From: Devosia rhizoryzae
GTDB lineage: Bacteria > Pseudomonadota > Alphaproteobacteria > Rhizobiales > Devosiaceae
Assembly: GCF_016698665.1 (NCBI RefSeq)
Contig: NZ_CP068046.1
Coordinates: forward strand, 1,798,001-1,862,000
Length of the DNA: 64,000 nt
Reading direction: 5' to 3'
The stretch's first letter is position 1, and each line of letters starts with the position of its first letter. The position numbers were made by a program, and so were the translations under genes. Under the pieces are notes generated by a model. It was not told where the DNA came from and did no database searches. It worked only from the letters and a program-made list of their open reading frames with translations. Of this stretch, positions 27,608 to 34,733 are shown in pieces.

Positions 27608-27727
27608 GACACCCCCACCCGACCTCCCCCTGCAGCAGGGGGAGGAGTCAAATCGGGGCTGTCGAAAATCGTGCCGCACACGCGATCAGTCCCTCCCCCT
27701 CCTGAAGGGGGAGGCTAGGTGGGGGTC
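27608..27727. repeat. GC-rich inverted-unit repeat, tail-to-tail type (copy B1)
   Basis: The order of parts is the reverse of copies A1-A3: an outer ACCCCCACCC, then hairpin CTCCCCCTGCAGCAGGGGGAG, spacer, hairpin CTCCCCCTCCTGAAGGGGGAG, and an outer GGTGGGGGT. It fills the g11-g12 gap. Related copies are at 29359-29479 and 36816-36935. Confidence 0.88.
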
Positions 27728-27728
27728 T

Positions 27729-28277
27729 TCAACTCCCCCGACTTCCTCTGCGCACCGCCCGCAACAGCATCGCGCTCACCTCCGCCTCGCTGGCCGCAAA
27801 GCTCCGTGCATCGCTCGCCGTCACATTGAACGTCACGTTCACCGCGCCTCCACCGCCCGCCACGCCCAGCCTTCCGTCTGCCCCACGCTGCAGCGGCATG
27901 ATCGCTTCCGGCCCCGCTTCGCCCGCCAGTCCCATGCCCTTGCCCAGCGGAAAGTAACTCGGGCTCGCGATCACCCCGCCCTTGGCAAAGGCGGTGACCC
28001 CGCCCAGCGCCGGGTTGGTCGCGGTGAAAAGGTTTTCCACCAGCCCGACGACCAGCGTGCCCAGCGGCTTGAACGCCGCCTTGAGCGCGATATCGGCAAA
28101 GGCTCCGGCGATATCGCCCAGCACCGATCGGAACGACTTGCCGTCCGTCACCGCCCCGCGAAATGCCCGGCTCACCGAGCGCGCGACCCCATCCGCCAGG
28201 TCGCCGATGCGGCCCAGCTCCACCGAAACGTCGCTCAGTTCGTCGCGGAAGCTTTCGCCGAAAAGATCAGTGGCCAT
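27729..28277 (-). CDS. GTA g11, short tape measure protein
   Basis: This 182-residue protein is helical at the N terminus (DELSDVSVELGRIGDLADGVARSVSRAFRGAV) and carries the C-terminal phage tape-measure signature FAKGGVIASPSYFPL...GLAGEAGPEAIMPLQRGADGRLGV. Gly-rich and Ala-rich stretches match GTA tape measures, which are short because GTA tails are short. It sits between the tail chaperone g10.1 and distal tail g12, as in RcGTA. It overlaps g10.1 by 11 bases. Confidence 0.9.
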   Translation of the reverse strand: MATDLFGESFRDELSDVSVELGRIGDLADGVARSVSRAFRGAVTDGKSFRSVLGDIAGAFADIALKAAFKPLGTLVVGLVENLFTATNPALGGVTAFAKGGVIASPSYFPLGKGMGLAGEAGPEAIMPLQRGADGRLGVAGGGGAVNVTFNVTASDARSFAASEAEVSAMLLRAVRRGSRGS

Positions 28278-28458
28278 CGGGAAAACGCTCCATCAGTTCC
28301 TCAAGCCCCGGCCGATCCAGCGGCCCGGCCCGCTCGCCCATGACCGCGCCCCAGGCGCACGCGAGCTCGCGCGGCGTCATGCGCCAGAACTGGTCCGGCG
28401 GCAGGCGCAAGACGCCCAAGCCAAACCCCATCGCGTCTTTCCAGGGAAAGGGCTTCAT
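28267..28458 (-). CDS. GTA g10.1, small tail assembly chaperone
   Basis: This 63-residue protein (MKPFPWKDAMGFGLGVLRLPPDQFWRMTPRELACAW) matches the short chaperone-type ORF found between g10 and g11 in GTA clusters; the LPPDQFWRMTPREL segment is characteristic. The start overlaps the g10 stop as ATGA. This supports coupled translation, as with the frameshift-linked G/GT chaperones of lambda-like phages. Confidence 0.87.
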   Translation of the reverse strand: MKPFPWKDAMGFGLGVLRLPPDQFWRMTPRELACAWGAVMGERAGPLDRPGLEELMERFPDGH

Positions 28459-28769
28459 TCCCCATCCCCAAAGGTTGCCTTCAGCAGCCGCACCGCAATC
28501 TCCGCTGCCCCGCGCAGTCCGCCCTCGATGGTCAGCCGCGCCAAATCGTCATCGGTGATGTCATTGCCACCGCCCCGCAGCCCCGCCCCCAGGATCGCCT
28601 TCAGATCCCGCGCCGAAATCCTGCCGCCCCCAAACCGCTCCGCCAGCCCGGCGAGGTCACCAGCGCCCAACCGCGCCTCCAACTCCGCCAAAGCCCCTAG
28701 CGTCAGACAAAGCGTCACCCGCTCGCCGCCAATCTCGGCCGCGATCTCGCCTCGATGAATGTTCGTCAT
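28455..28769 (-). CDS. GTA g10, tail tube assembly protein
   Basis: The product has 104 residues from ATG 28769 (MTNIHRGEIAAEIGGERVTLCLTLGALAELEA), preceded by GAGGAAAACGAA. The N-terminal small beta domain followed by a helical region (RDLKAILGAGLRGGG) matches the GTA gp10 family, taken as a tail assembly chaperone. Longer in-frame sequence upstream falls in the repeat at 28804-28905 and is not coding. Confidence 0.88.
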   Translation of the reverse strand: MTNIHRGEIAAEIGGERVTLCLTLGALAELEARLGAGDLAGLAERFGGGRISARDLKAILGAGLRGGGNDITDDDLARLTIEGGLRGAAEIAVRLLKATFGDGE

Positions 28770-28803
28770 TTCGTTTTCCTCGCACCGCACTATCGGCTCT
28801 TTT

Positions 28804-28905
28804 GCTCCCCTCCCCCCTGAGGGGAGGGGCTGGGGGTGGGGGTCCATCAATGGACCACAAAACTACCCCCACCCTCATTCCCTCCCCTCAAGGGGGAGGG
28901 AGGCG
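28804..28905. repeat. GC-rich inverted-unit repeat, head-to-head type (copy A3)
   Basis: This is a near-identical copy of the repeat at 19901-20002. The left arm is CCCCTCCCCCCTGAGGGGAGG plus GGGGTGGGGGT, and the right arm is ACCCCCACCCTC plus CCCCTCAAGGGGGAGG. It lies in the g9-g10 gap. Confidence 0.9.
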
Positions 28906-28927
28906 ACAGACCAACCGTCAGGGCAAC

Positions 28928-29341
28928 TTAAACCGCCACAAACGTCACTTCCCCAGCGCTTTCCAGCGCCAGGTCGAACGTCACTTCGCCCGCATGATCG
29001 GCCGAAAATTCCAGCGCCACGATCTGAAACGGCCCCGCCACGGTACCAAAATCCGGCAGGATCAGCTGCCAGTTCCGGATCGTCCCGGCAAAGAACAGCG
29101 CCCTGATTGCCGCGTCCGAAGCGCCGTCCTTGAACACGCCCGACCCCGACACCGAAGCGCGCTTCACGCCGCCGCCCGCCAGCAATTCCCGCCAGCGCCC
29201 GGCACTTTCCTGGTCGGTCGTATCGACGCTTGCCGCATTGAAATTGAGGCTGCGCGTCCGCAGCCCCGCCACCGTCAAAAAGCTCCACGACCCCGTCTGG
29301 TCGAGCTTCAAAAGCATATCCTTGCCGCTCTGCGCCGCCAT
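28928..29341 (-). CDS. GTA g9, major tail tube protein
   Basis: The product has 137 residues from ATG 29341 (MAAQSGKDMLLKLD), preceded by AAAGGAGAAATC. The sequence SLNFNAASVDTTDQESAGRWRELLAGGGVKRASVSGSGVF is the hallmark of the GTA/phage TP901-1-type tail tube family. The C-terminal FDLALESAGEVTFVAV is typical. Upstream in-frame sequence is the repeat at 29359-29479 and is excluded. Full family length. Confidence 0.92.
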   Translation of the reverse strand: MAAQSGKDMLLKLDQTGSWSFLTVAGLRTRSLNFNAASVDTTDQESAGRWRELLAGGGVKRASVSGSGVFKDGASDAAIRALFFAGTIRNWQLILPDFGTVAGPFQIVALEFSADHAGEVTFDLALESAGEVTFVAV

Positions 29342-29358
29342 GATTTCTCCTTTAGGAA

Positions 29359-29479
29359 AGACCCCCACCCGACCTCCCCCTGTAGGATGGGGAGGAGCTC
29401 TATTGTGTTTGAGGCACCATCGAGCCTCCGCAACGGCGGGACTCCTCCCCCTTCTGCAGGGGGAGGCGGGGTGGGGGTG
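29359..29479. repeat. GC-rich inverted-unit repeat, tail-to-tail type (copy B2)
   Basis: It begins with outer ACCCCCACCCG and hairpin CTCCCCCTGTAGGATGGGGAG, and ends with CTCCCCCTTCTGCAGGGGGAG and outer GGGGTGGGGGT. It occupies the g8-g9 gap. Confidence 0.88.
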
Positions 29480-29487
29480 CCCCAGCA

Positions 29488-29880
29488 CTACTCCGTCAAA
29501 AACCGCAGCATCACCGCTGCCTTCGCCTGCCCGGTCTTGCCGTCGATCACCGTCTCGGTCCGTACATGCTCGGCATGGGTGACCACGAGCCCTGCCGGGC
29601 TCGCGTCCGACCCCGCCGCCACCACGCGCTCCACCATCTCCAGCGCCAATTTCCGGCTCGGCTGGTCGCTCCAGCAATGGATCAGCACCCGATGCTCCTG
29701 GCCCTTGGCCTCGTCGCCATCGGTCTGCCGCATGTCGTGCCGATCGATCACCAGATATGGCGCCGGCCGGCCACGCGGCGGCGCGTCGAACACGCCCCCG
29801 GGCCCAATCAGTGCCGTCAGTGCCGCATCGCCCTCCAGCGCCTCGACCAGCGCCGCCTGCAAACTTGCAATCGGGTGCAT
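29488..29880 (-). CDS. GTA g8, tail terminator (DUF3168 family)
   Basis: This 130-residue protein has the DUF3168 pattern: N-terminal helix LQAALVEALEGDAALTALIG, then FDAPPRGRPAPYLVI, and HRVLIHCWSDQPSRKLALEMVERV. In RcGTA gp8 caps the top of the tail tube. It is three bases from the g7 stop and in the expected position. I see no anomalies. Confidence 0.9.
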   Translation of the reverse strand: MHPIASLQAALVEALEGDAALTALIGPGGVFDAPPRGRPAPYLVIDRHDMRQTDGDEAKGQEHRVLIHCWSDQPSRKLALEMVERVVAAGSDASPAGLVVTHAEHVRTETVIDGKTGQAKAAVMLRFLTE

Positions 29881-29883
29881 GAC

Positions 29884-30228
29884 CTACCCCGTAAAACTGG
29901 TTTCGCTGCAGGCGCAGCTCAGATATGCCCGCCGCCCGTTGAGGTCCGCCGCGCTCACCACATCGAGGTTGCGCCCGCGATAAACGATGCGGTCGCCGGC
30001 CGAGATGTCGCTGCGAAAGCGCAGCACCACGCTGTGCGACACCGCCACCGCCTGCCCATCGGCATTGGTACCCTGCCGCCCAGCTAGGCTGCGCACGCGC
30101 GCCCAGACCGCGTTCAGCGGCACATAGATGCGCTGGTGCCCGCCACCGCCATCACCCAGGCTTTCGCGGCGCTTGAGCTGCACCCGATCGGTCAGCGTGC
30201 CGATCGGCGGCACCTTGTCCCCGCTCAT
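29884..30228 (-). CDS. GTA g7, head-tail stopper/adaptor
   Basis: The product has 114 residues from ATG 30228, which overlaps the g6 stop (ATGA). The sequence GTLTDRVQLKRRESLGDGGGGHQRIYVPLNAVWARVRSLAG with RSDISAGDRIVYRGRNLDVVS is the standard phage head-tail joining (SPP1 stopper-like) family. Longer in-frame starts overlap g6 and are rejected. Confidence 0.9.
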   Translation of the reverse strand: MSGDKVPPIGTLTDRVQLKRRESLGDGGGGHQRIYVPLNAVWARVRSLAGRQGTNADGQAVAVSHSVVLRFRSDISAGDRIVYRGRNLDVVSAADLNGRRAYLSCACSETSFTG

Positions 30229-30791
30229 AGCCGCACCCGCTTGTGCCGGCTGACGAGGCGGTCGAAGCCGCTCGGCACCACCGCGCCCGAACCGGCAATG
30301 ATCACCGCATCGCGGTGCTCGTGCCAATGCGCCACCAGCGCCAGCACGGCCTGGCGCAAATCGGCCGGCACTTCATGCGGCGCCGTCGCCAGACCCGCAA
30401 CATAGTCGATCTCGATGCCACCCCGCTCCTGCAGAAGCGGCATGCCGACAACCACGCGCGGCACCAACAACCGGTCCCGTTCCGAGCCGAACTGGCCAAG
30501 CGCGATATCGTGGCTGCCGCCATTGTCATCGGTCGCCGTGATCGCCGTTACCGATTGCAGCGGCGCCACCGGCAGCTTGACCACGCCATTGGCCGGCCAA
30601 TCGTCCAGCACCACGCGCCACGTTTGCGGCATCATCGCCTGCCCCGTCACGCCTTCCACATGCAGCCGCGCCGCGCCGATCAGCGTCGTGATCAGCCCAT
30701 CTTCGGCCGCATCGTCGACCTTCAAGAACAGCTTCGCCTCGGCAAGCGAAACTGGCTCCGCAGCGGGCCCCGCCAGGAGATAGGACGTCAT
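30225..30791 (-). CDS. GTA g6, head-tail connector (gp6-like adaptor)
   Basis: The product has 188 residues from ATG 30791 (MTSYLLAGPAAEPVSLAEAKLFLKVD), preceded by AAGGAAAG. The motifs EPVSLAEAKLFL, LIGAARLHVEGVTGQ and the C-terminal DLRQAVLALVAHWHEHRD match the phage conserved adaptor family that connects portal to stopper. It lies 158 bases after the capsid gene, and that gap contains a large hairpin. Confidence 0.9.
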   Translation of the reverse strand: MTSYLLAGPAAEPVSLAEAKLFLKVDDAAEDGLITTLIGAARLHVEGVTGQAMMPQTWRVVLDDWPANGVVKLPVAPLQSVTAITATDDNGGSHDIALGQFGSERDRLLVPRVVVGMPLLQERGGIEIDYVAGLATAPHEVPADLRQAVLALVAHWHEHRDAVIIAGSGAVVPSGFDRLVSRHKRVRL

Positions 30792-30848
30792 GTTTTCTTT
30801 CCTTACTTCGAATGGCACCGCGGCCCGAAGGGAGGGCCGTCAGCCTGG

Positions 30849-30935
30849 ATCAGATGGAGTGGAAGCCCGAGCACCGGAGCGCAGCGTACTGTGAGTACGT
30901 GAGCACCGGAGCACAGGGCTTTCGCTTCAGATGAC
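30849..30935 (-). other. Large imperfect hairpin between capsid and connector genes
   Basis: A long inverted repeat is centred on GTG 30891-30893. Inner arms CGTACT/AGTACG are perfect. Moving outwards, arms of roughly 40 bases pair with scattered mismatches (AAGCCC with GGGCTT; GCACCGGAGC with its near-complement). It also contains a direct repeat GAGCACCGGAGC at 30869-30880 and 30901-30912. It lies between the major capsid stop and g6. Possible roles are partial termination, RNA processing or mRNA stabilisation to raise capsid yield. Confidence 0.75.
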
Positions 30936-30949
30936 CAGGATCACGGCCA

Positions 30950-32176
30950 TCACGAGGTGCCGAACTTGAGGAGCTTGATCGCGTCGTAGTCCGCAATCCC
31001 GCCCCCCACGCGTTTGGTCGTGTAGAACAGCACATAGGGTTTGGAGCTGAACGGATCGCGCAAGACGCTCACCCCTTGGCGATCCACGATCAGATAACCC
31101 CGCTTGAAGTCGCCGAACGCCACCGAGAACGAATTAGCCCCAATGTTCGGCATGTCCTCGGCCTCGACCAGCGGGAAGCCCATGAAGCTGGCCTTGCCAT
31201 CGGCCGCCGCTGCCGGCTGCCAAAGGTAATTGCCATCCGCATCCTTGAGCTTGCGCAGCGCCCCTTGCGTCTTGCGGTTCATCACCCAGCTGGCATTCTG
31301 GCGATAACCGGCCTTGAGTGCATAAACGAGGTCGATCAGGATGTCGGAGGCATTGCTGGCCGGCAGCGCGCCGGACTGGCCGGTCGCCAGATACCCCAGC
31401 TTGCCCCAGGCCCAGCTCGTCTCCGCCACCGTATCGGCATGGAGGAAACCTTCGGGCTTGTTGACCCCATCGCCGGACACGAATGCCGTGGTTTCCTGCG
31501 CCGCAAAGGCCGCATTGACCTCGTCGGCAATCCACTGCCCCACATCCACCGCCGCGTCGTCGAGAAAAGCGGTTGTCGCCGCCGGCATGGCATAAAGTTC
31601 GGTGGTCGGGTAGCTCAGCTCCGCCAGCGTCGGCGAATTGGTGGTCGGACGGCTCGCCGCCTCCCCCACCCAGCCGGTCTGCGGACCCGATACGGTGATC
31701 GGCCGCTTATAGACCGCGCCCGACACCTGTCGCACGCCGGCAATGGCGCGGATCGGCGACAGATGCGTCATCAGCCGCGTGATCTCGCCTTCGACCTCGG
31801 CCGGCACGACATAGCCGCCATCGGCCGCGACGCCTGTCTGCAGCGCCTTTTCCTCGCCGCGCTTCACGTAAGAAGAAAACGCCTCCTTGTATTCTCCATC
31901 CGGCAGGCCCACGCCCTTGCCCTCGATCGCCGGGCGCCCCCGTTCGGCCTGCGCGCGGTCCAGCGCCGCCTTGTGCCCGTCGAGCACGCGGTTCAGCCGG
32001 TCCAGCTTGCCTTCCAACAGGCCGTCGGCCGTACCGCGCTTTTCGATCTCATGGAGGCGCTGGTCGTTGGTGCGCTTGAATTCTTCGAACGCGGTCGAAA
32101 ATTCGCTGAACAGCTGGGCAATATCTCCCCCTGCGCCGGCCTTGATTTCAAGGCCGTCGTCGATCCGATCCATCAT
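30950..32176 (-). CDS. GTA g5, HK97-fold major capsid protein
   Basis: This 408-residue protein has an N-terminal coiled-coil scaffold region (residues ~15-80, FSTAFEEFKRTNDQRLHEIE) that is normally removed by the g4 protease. The HK97-family capsid domain follows: TGVAADGGYVVPAEVEGEI, MTHLSPIRAIAGVRQVSG, YPTTELYAMPAATTAFLDDAA and GFPLVEAEDMPNIGANSFSVAFGDFKRGYLIVDR. It has the family's full length with a normal C terminus, so the capsid appears intact. Confidence 0.95.
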   Translation of the reverse strand: MMDRIDDGLEIKAGAGGDIAQLFSEFSTAFEEFKRTNDQRLHEIEKRGTADGLLEGKLDRLNRVLDGHKAALDRAQAERGRPAIEGKGVGLPDGEYKEAFSSYVKRGEEKALQTGVAADGGYVVPAEVEGEITRLMTHLSPIRAIAGVRQVSGAVYKRPITVSGPQTGWVGEAASRPTTNSPTLAELSYPTTELYAMPAATTAFLDDAAVDVGQWIADEVNAAFAAQETTAFVSGDGVNKPEGFLHADTVAETSWAWGKLGYLATGQSGALPASNASDILIDLVYALKAGYRQNASWVMNRKTQGALRKLKDADGNYLWQPAAAADGKASFMGFPLVEAEDMPNIGANSFSVAFGDFKRGYLIVDRQGVSVLRDPFSSKPYVLFYTTKRVGGGIADYDAIKLLKFGTS

Positions 32177-32185
32177 CGGTGTCCC

Positions 32186-32665
32186 CTATCGGTTGCGGAT
32201 TTGTCGTGTGGCGGCGGCAATCGCCGCGCCGGCCGTGAGGGGGGCGGCGATGCGCGCGTCCTCCATCATCGGAAAGGTCACGATCGACACTTCGTAAAGG
32301 TCGATCTCATGAAGCATGCGATAGCCGGTTCCCGGCTCGCGGCTGGCCTTGACCGTGCGAAAGCCGATCGAGAGCCCATCGAGCGCCCGCGCCTCGATCA
32401 GCCGCCGCAGCGCCTCCGCCCGCGGCACGCCGCCCGTCAGCTGCCCGGAAACGAAGAGCCCGTGGCTGTCCTCACCCAGGCTTTCCCAGATGCCGACCGG
32501 CTCCTTGGGATCGTGCTGAAACAAGAGCCGAATGCGCCCGCGCTTTCGGCTGAGGCTTTTGCTGAAAGCTCCCGGCAACACCACGTCGCCGCCGCCGTCG
32601 AGCCGGTTAAAGACACTGGCATAGCCCGAAAAGCGCCCGTCGCCATCGATCGGGATCGCCCCCAT
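32186..32665 (-). CDS. GTA g4, prohead protease
   Basis: The product has 159 residues from ATG 32665 (MGAIPIDGDGRFSGYASVFNRLDGGGDVVLPGAF). It has the U35/HK97 prohead protease pattern FSGYASVF, the His in LLFQHDPKEPVGIW and the catalytic-serine region ALDGLSIGFRTV. The start overlaps the stop of a small upstream ORF as TGATG. Its role is capsid maturation. Length and motifs look intact. Confidence 0.9.
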   Translation of the reverse strand: MGAIPIDGDGRFSGYASVFNRLDGGGDVVLPGAFSKSLSRKRGRIRLLFQHDPKEPVGIWESLGEDSHGLFVSGQLTGGVPRAEALRRLIEARALDGLSIGFRTVKASREPGTGYRMLHEIDLYEVSIVTFPMMEDARIAAPLTAGAAIAAATRQIRNR

Positions 32666-32805
32666 CAGCGCTTGCCCCCCGCCGACCCGCGCCGCGTCTG
32701 CCCTTTGCCCGCACCGCGCTTCTGGTCGGCGATCGTCCCCGCCAGGTTCCACGCAAACTGCTTGAACGTCTGCTGCGCCGCTTCGCGATTTCCCTTTTCG
32801 GTCAT
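32665..32805 (-). CDS. Small 46-aa ORF between g3.5 and protease genes
   Basis: ATG 32805 is preceded by a strong AAGGAGG, part of which lies inside the end of the upstream small gene. The product (MTEKGNREAAQQTFKQFAWNLAGTIADQ... with a basic Gly/Arg-rich tail) is 46 residues. It ends in TGA overlapping the protease ATG. The tight spacing, ribosome binding site and coupled junction argue that it is real. It is basic and could interact with DNA or the capsid; no function is known to me. Confidence 0.65.
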   Translation of the reverse strand: MTEKGNREAAQQTFKQFAWNLAGTIADQKRGAGKGQTRRGSAGGKR

Positions 32806-32809
32806 GTTC

Positions 32810-32998
32810 TTAGTCCTCCTTCCGGAACAGCTGATTCAATGCGGCAATCTCGCGCACGAAGTCGTTGAAGTGCCGGTTCACCTGCGCCATTTCCTTGAGG
32901 CTCCACACCAGAAGCGCACTCGCCCCGCTCGCCCACAAAAACAGCGCCAAATGCGCCAGATCCCCCCGCTCGATGATGGTCTTGGTCAGGTCATTCAC
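32810..32998 (-). CDS. GTA g3.5-like small membrane protein
   Basis: This 62-residue protein (MNDLTKTIIERGDLAHLALFLWASGASALLVWSLKEMA) has one TM helix and a charged helical tail. GTA clusters carry a small ORF of this kind between portal and protease genes. Here it is separated from the portal gene by an inserted antisense gene pair, so its upstream region is shared with the divergent promoter of that pair. Confidence 0.75.
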   Translation of the reverse strand: MNDLTKTIIERGDLAHLALFLWASGASALLVWSLKEMAQVNRHFNDFVREIAALNQLFRKED

Positions 32999-33093
32999 AG
33001 GAAATTTCCCCCTCCGTTAACCTGGCGGCGGCTAGGCCAAGACTCTTGGTGCAGCCGCACGCTAGCGTCATGCCAAATTGGACAGGAGGCTTC
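32999..33093. promoter_or_regulatory. Gap between GTA g3.5 and the antisense DUF4160 gene
   Basis: Divergent starts (32998 minus, 33094 plus) leave 95 bases that must carry the promoter of the inserted plus-strand pair, and possibly an internal GTA promoter. I see only the ribosome binding site GGAGG before 33094 and no clear -35/-10. Confidence 0.35.
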
Positions 33094-33336
33094 ATGCCCA
33101 CGATCCTTCGCCTGGACGGCTACCGGTTTTATTTCTACAGCGGTGAGGGCAACGAGCCGCCCCACATCCATGTTGAATTCGGTGACAAGCTCGCCAAGTA
33201 TTGGCTTGAGCCCGTGGAACTGGCATCATCGAAACGGTTCCGCGCTCATGAGCTTGGGCCGTTGCGCGAGGTAGTGCTCGCCAATCGAGATGCATTCCTG
33301 AAGGCGTGGCATGAACACCTTGACCCTCGAAACTGA
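33094..33336 (+). CDS. DUF4160 protein (toxin-antitoxin-like pair)
   Basis: The product has 80 residues from ATG 33094, with GGAGG six bases upstream. The sequence MPTILRLDGYRFYFYSGEGNEPPHIHVEF followed by AKYWLEPVELA is the DUF4160 signature (yrFyFyS.E..EPpHiHVe). DUF4160 genes are commonly followed by a DUF2442 gene, as here with a 26-base overlap, and such pairs have been proposed as toxin-antitoxin modules. The gene is on the strand opposite to the surrounding GTA genes. Its product is cytosolic and its biochemical role is unknown. Confidence 0.88.
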   Translation: MPTILRLDGYRFYFYSGEGNEPPHIHVEFGDKLAKYWLEPVELASSKRFRAHELGPLREVVLANRDAFLKAWHEHLDPRN

Positions 33337-33574
33337 ACCGCTCGCAATTGACGTCTCCGTTGACGACACGACGCTTCATGTCAGTCTCGACGACGGCCGC
33401 GGGCTGTCGGTGCCCGTTGCCTGGTTCCCGCGGCTGCGCGATGCGTCGCAGGCCCATCGCGCCAACTGGCGCTTGATCGGCGTCGGTGAGGGCATTCACT
33501 GGGAAGACCTCGACGAAGATATTTCCGTCCTTGGGCTTCTGGCTGGCTATCGCCGCCAGTCACGTGCCGCCTAG
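33311..33574 (+). CDS. DUF2442 protein (toxin-antitoxin-like partner)
   Basis: This 87-residue protein has the DUF2442 pattern: VSVDDTTLHVSLDDGRGLSVPVAWFPRLRDASQAHRANWRLIGVGEGIHWEDLDEDISVLGLLAG. The start lies inside the DUF4160 gene (26-base overlap). Its end overlaps the portal gene stop by 15 bases on the opposite strand. It is probably the DNA-binding or antitoxin-like member of the pair (inference). Confidence 0.88.
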   Translation: MNTLTLETEPLAIDVSVDDTTLHVSLDDGRGLSVPVAWFPRLRDASQAHRANWRLIGVGEGIHWEDLDEDISVLGLLAGYRRQSRAA

Positions 33575-34723
33575 CCCCACCAGCTCCCGCTTCTCAGCGT
33601 CGGTCAGAAAATCCGCCGCGCTCACCCGTGCCCACAAGCTCGCCTTGTCGTCGGCCAGTGCCTCGACCCCGTCGAAATCAGGTACCACCTCAGCCCCATC
33701 AAACGCGGGCCCCAGCCATCCGCTCAATTCCTCGGCCACACGCACCACGAGCGGCACCAGGGTTTGGCGCCACAGCGCCCGATTGGCTTCGGCGAGGTTG
33801 GCATAGGTATTGTCGCCGGGGATGCCGAGCAGCATGGGCGGCACGCCGAAGGCGAGCGCAATGTCGCGCGCCGCCGCATGGCGCGCCTCGATGAAATCCA
33901 TTTCGCGCGGGCTCATGGCGATGGCCTTCCAGTCCAGCCCCCCATCGAGCACCATGGGCCGGCCCGCATTCGCCGCCCCCGAAAACTGCTCCTCCAGCTC
34001 GCCCTTGAGCCGGCTGAACTGGTCTTCGGTTAGGTTTCCGCCCGCCGCCGAATAAACCAGTGCCCCGCTCGGCCGCGCCGCATTGTCGAGCAGCGCCTTA
34101 TTCCACTGCGCCGAGGCATTGTGGATATCGAGGCTCGTCTGCGCGGCCTCGAGCGGCGCCATGCCATAGTGGTCGTCCAGCGGGTGGAACAGCGCCAGGT
34201 GCAAGACGCCCGGCACCGGCAGCGGCTCCTGCCCAATCCGCGTCGCCCTGCCCCCGGCCTTGTAGTCATAAGCCACCGGCCAGCCGTCGCGCCCGGCCAC
34301 CACGCTCATTCGATCCGGCCGCAGCACGAATAGGGTGCGCACCGCGCCATCGACGATCCCGGCCTGGAGATACGCATTCCCCGCCGTCTGCAGATAGGCA
34401 TAAACCGCTTCCAGCAGTTCCGCGCCGGACTGCCGGCCGTTGGGCCGCGCTAGCAACTCCGCCAGCGGATGATCGGCGACCTTCTGCCCGTCCGCCACCA
34501 CGGTGAGCGGCACCCGGTTGGCGGCCTCGGCAATCAGCCGTATGCAGCGATAAACCACCGGATTGCGCATGAACCCCTGGTTGACGAGGCTGGCATAGCC
34601 GCGCCCGCTCCATTGCGCCGGCCCCAGCTGGCTTAGGGTCAGCATGGTGTGGCCCGCAAAAGCCTTGCTTTCACGAGGCGTGTTCGATCGCCCGCCCAAA
34701 AGGCGGTTCATCCAGTTAGCCAT
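33560..34723 (-). CDS. GTA g3, portal protein
   Basis: This 387-residue protein matches HK97-type portals: SLVNQGFMRNPVVYRCIRLIAEAANRVPLTV, HPLAELLARPNGRQSGAELLEAVYAYLQTAGNAYLQ and FGVPPMLLGIPGDNTYANLAEANRALWRQTLVPL. It forms the DNA-entry vertex ring. Length is normal. The C terminus overlaps the convergent DUF2442 gene by 15 bases but still ends naturally (LVGLGGT), so the insertion did not truncate it. Confidence 0.94.
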   Translation of the reverse strand: MANWMNRLLGGRSNTPRESKAFAGHTMLTLSQLGPAQWSGRGYASLVNQGFMRNPVVYRCIRLIAEAANRVPLTVVADGQKVADHPLAELLARPNGRQSGAELLEAVYAYLQTAGNAYLQAGIVDGAVRTLFVLRPDRMSVVAGRDGWPVAYDYKAGGRATRIGQEPLPVPGVLHLALFHPLDDHYGMAPLEAAQTSLDIHNASAQWNKALLDNAARPSGALVYSAAGGNLTEDQFSRLKGELEEQFSGAANAGRPMVLDGGLDWKAIAMSPREMDFIEARHAAARDIALAFGVPPMLLGIPGDNTYANLAEANRALWRQTLVPLVVRVAEELSGWLGPAFDGAEVVPDFDGVEALADDKASLWARVSAADFLTDAEKRELVGLGGT

Positions 34724-34733
34724 CTAGTTATCC

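Noticed and set aside
32999..33093. tRNA or small RNA gene in the gap before the DUF4160 gene
   Set aside because: No cloverleaf, CCA-type end or terminator could be drawn from the 95 bases.
31076..33274. 732-residue plus-strand open frame across the capsid and protease genes
   Set aside because: It is antisense to well-supported GTA genes, rich in Arg/His/Pro typical of high-GC reverse frames, and lacks a ribosome binding site.
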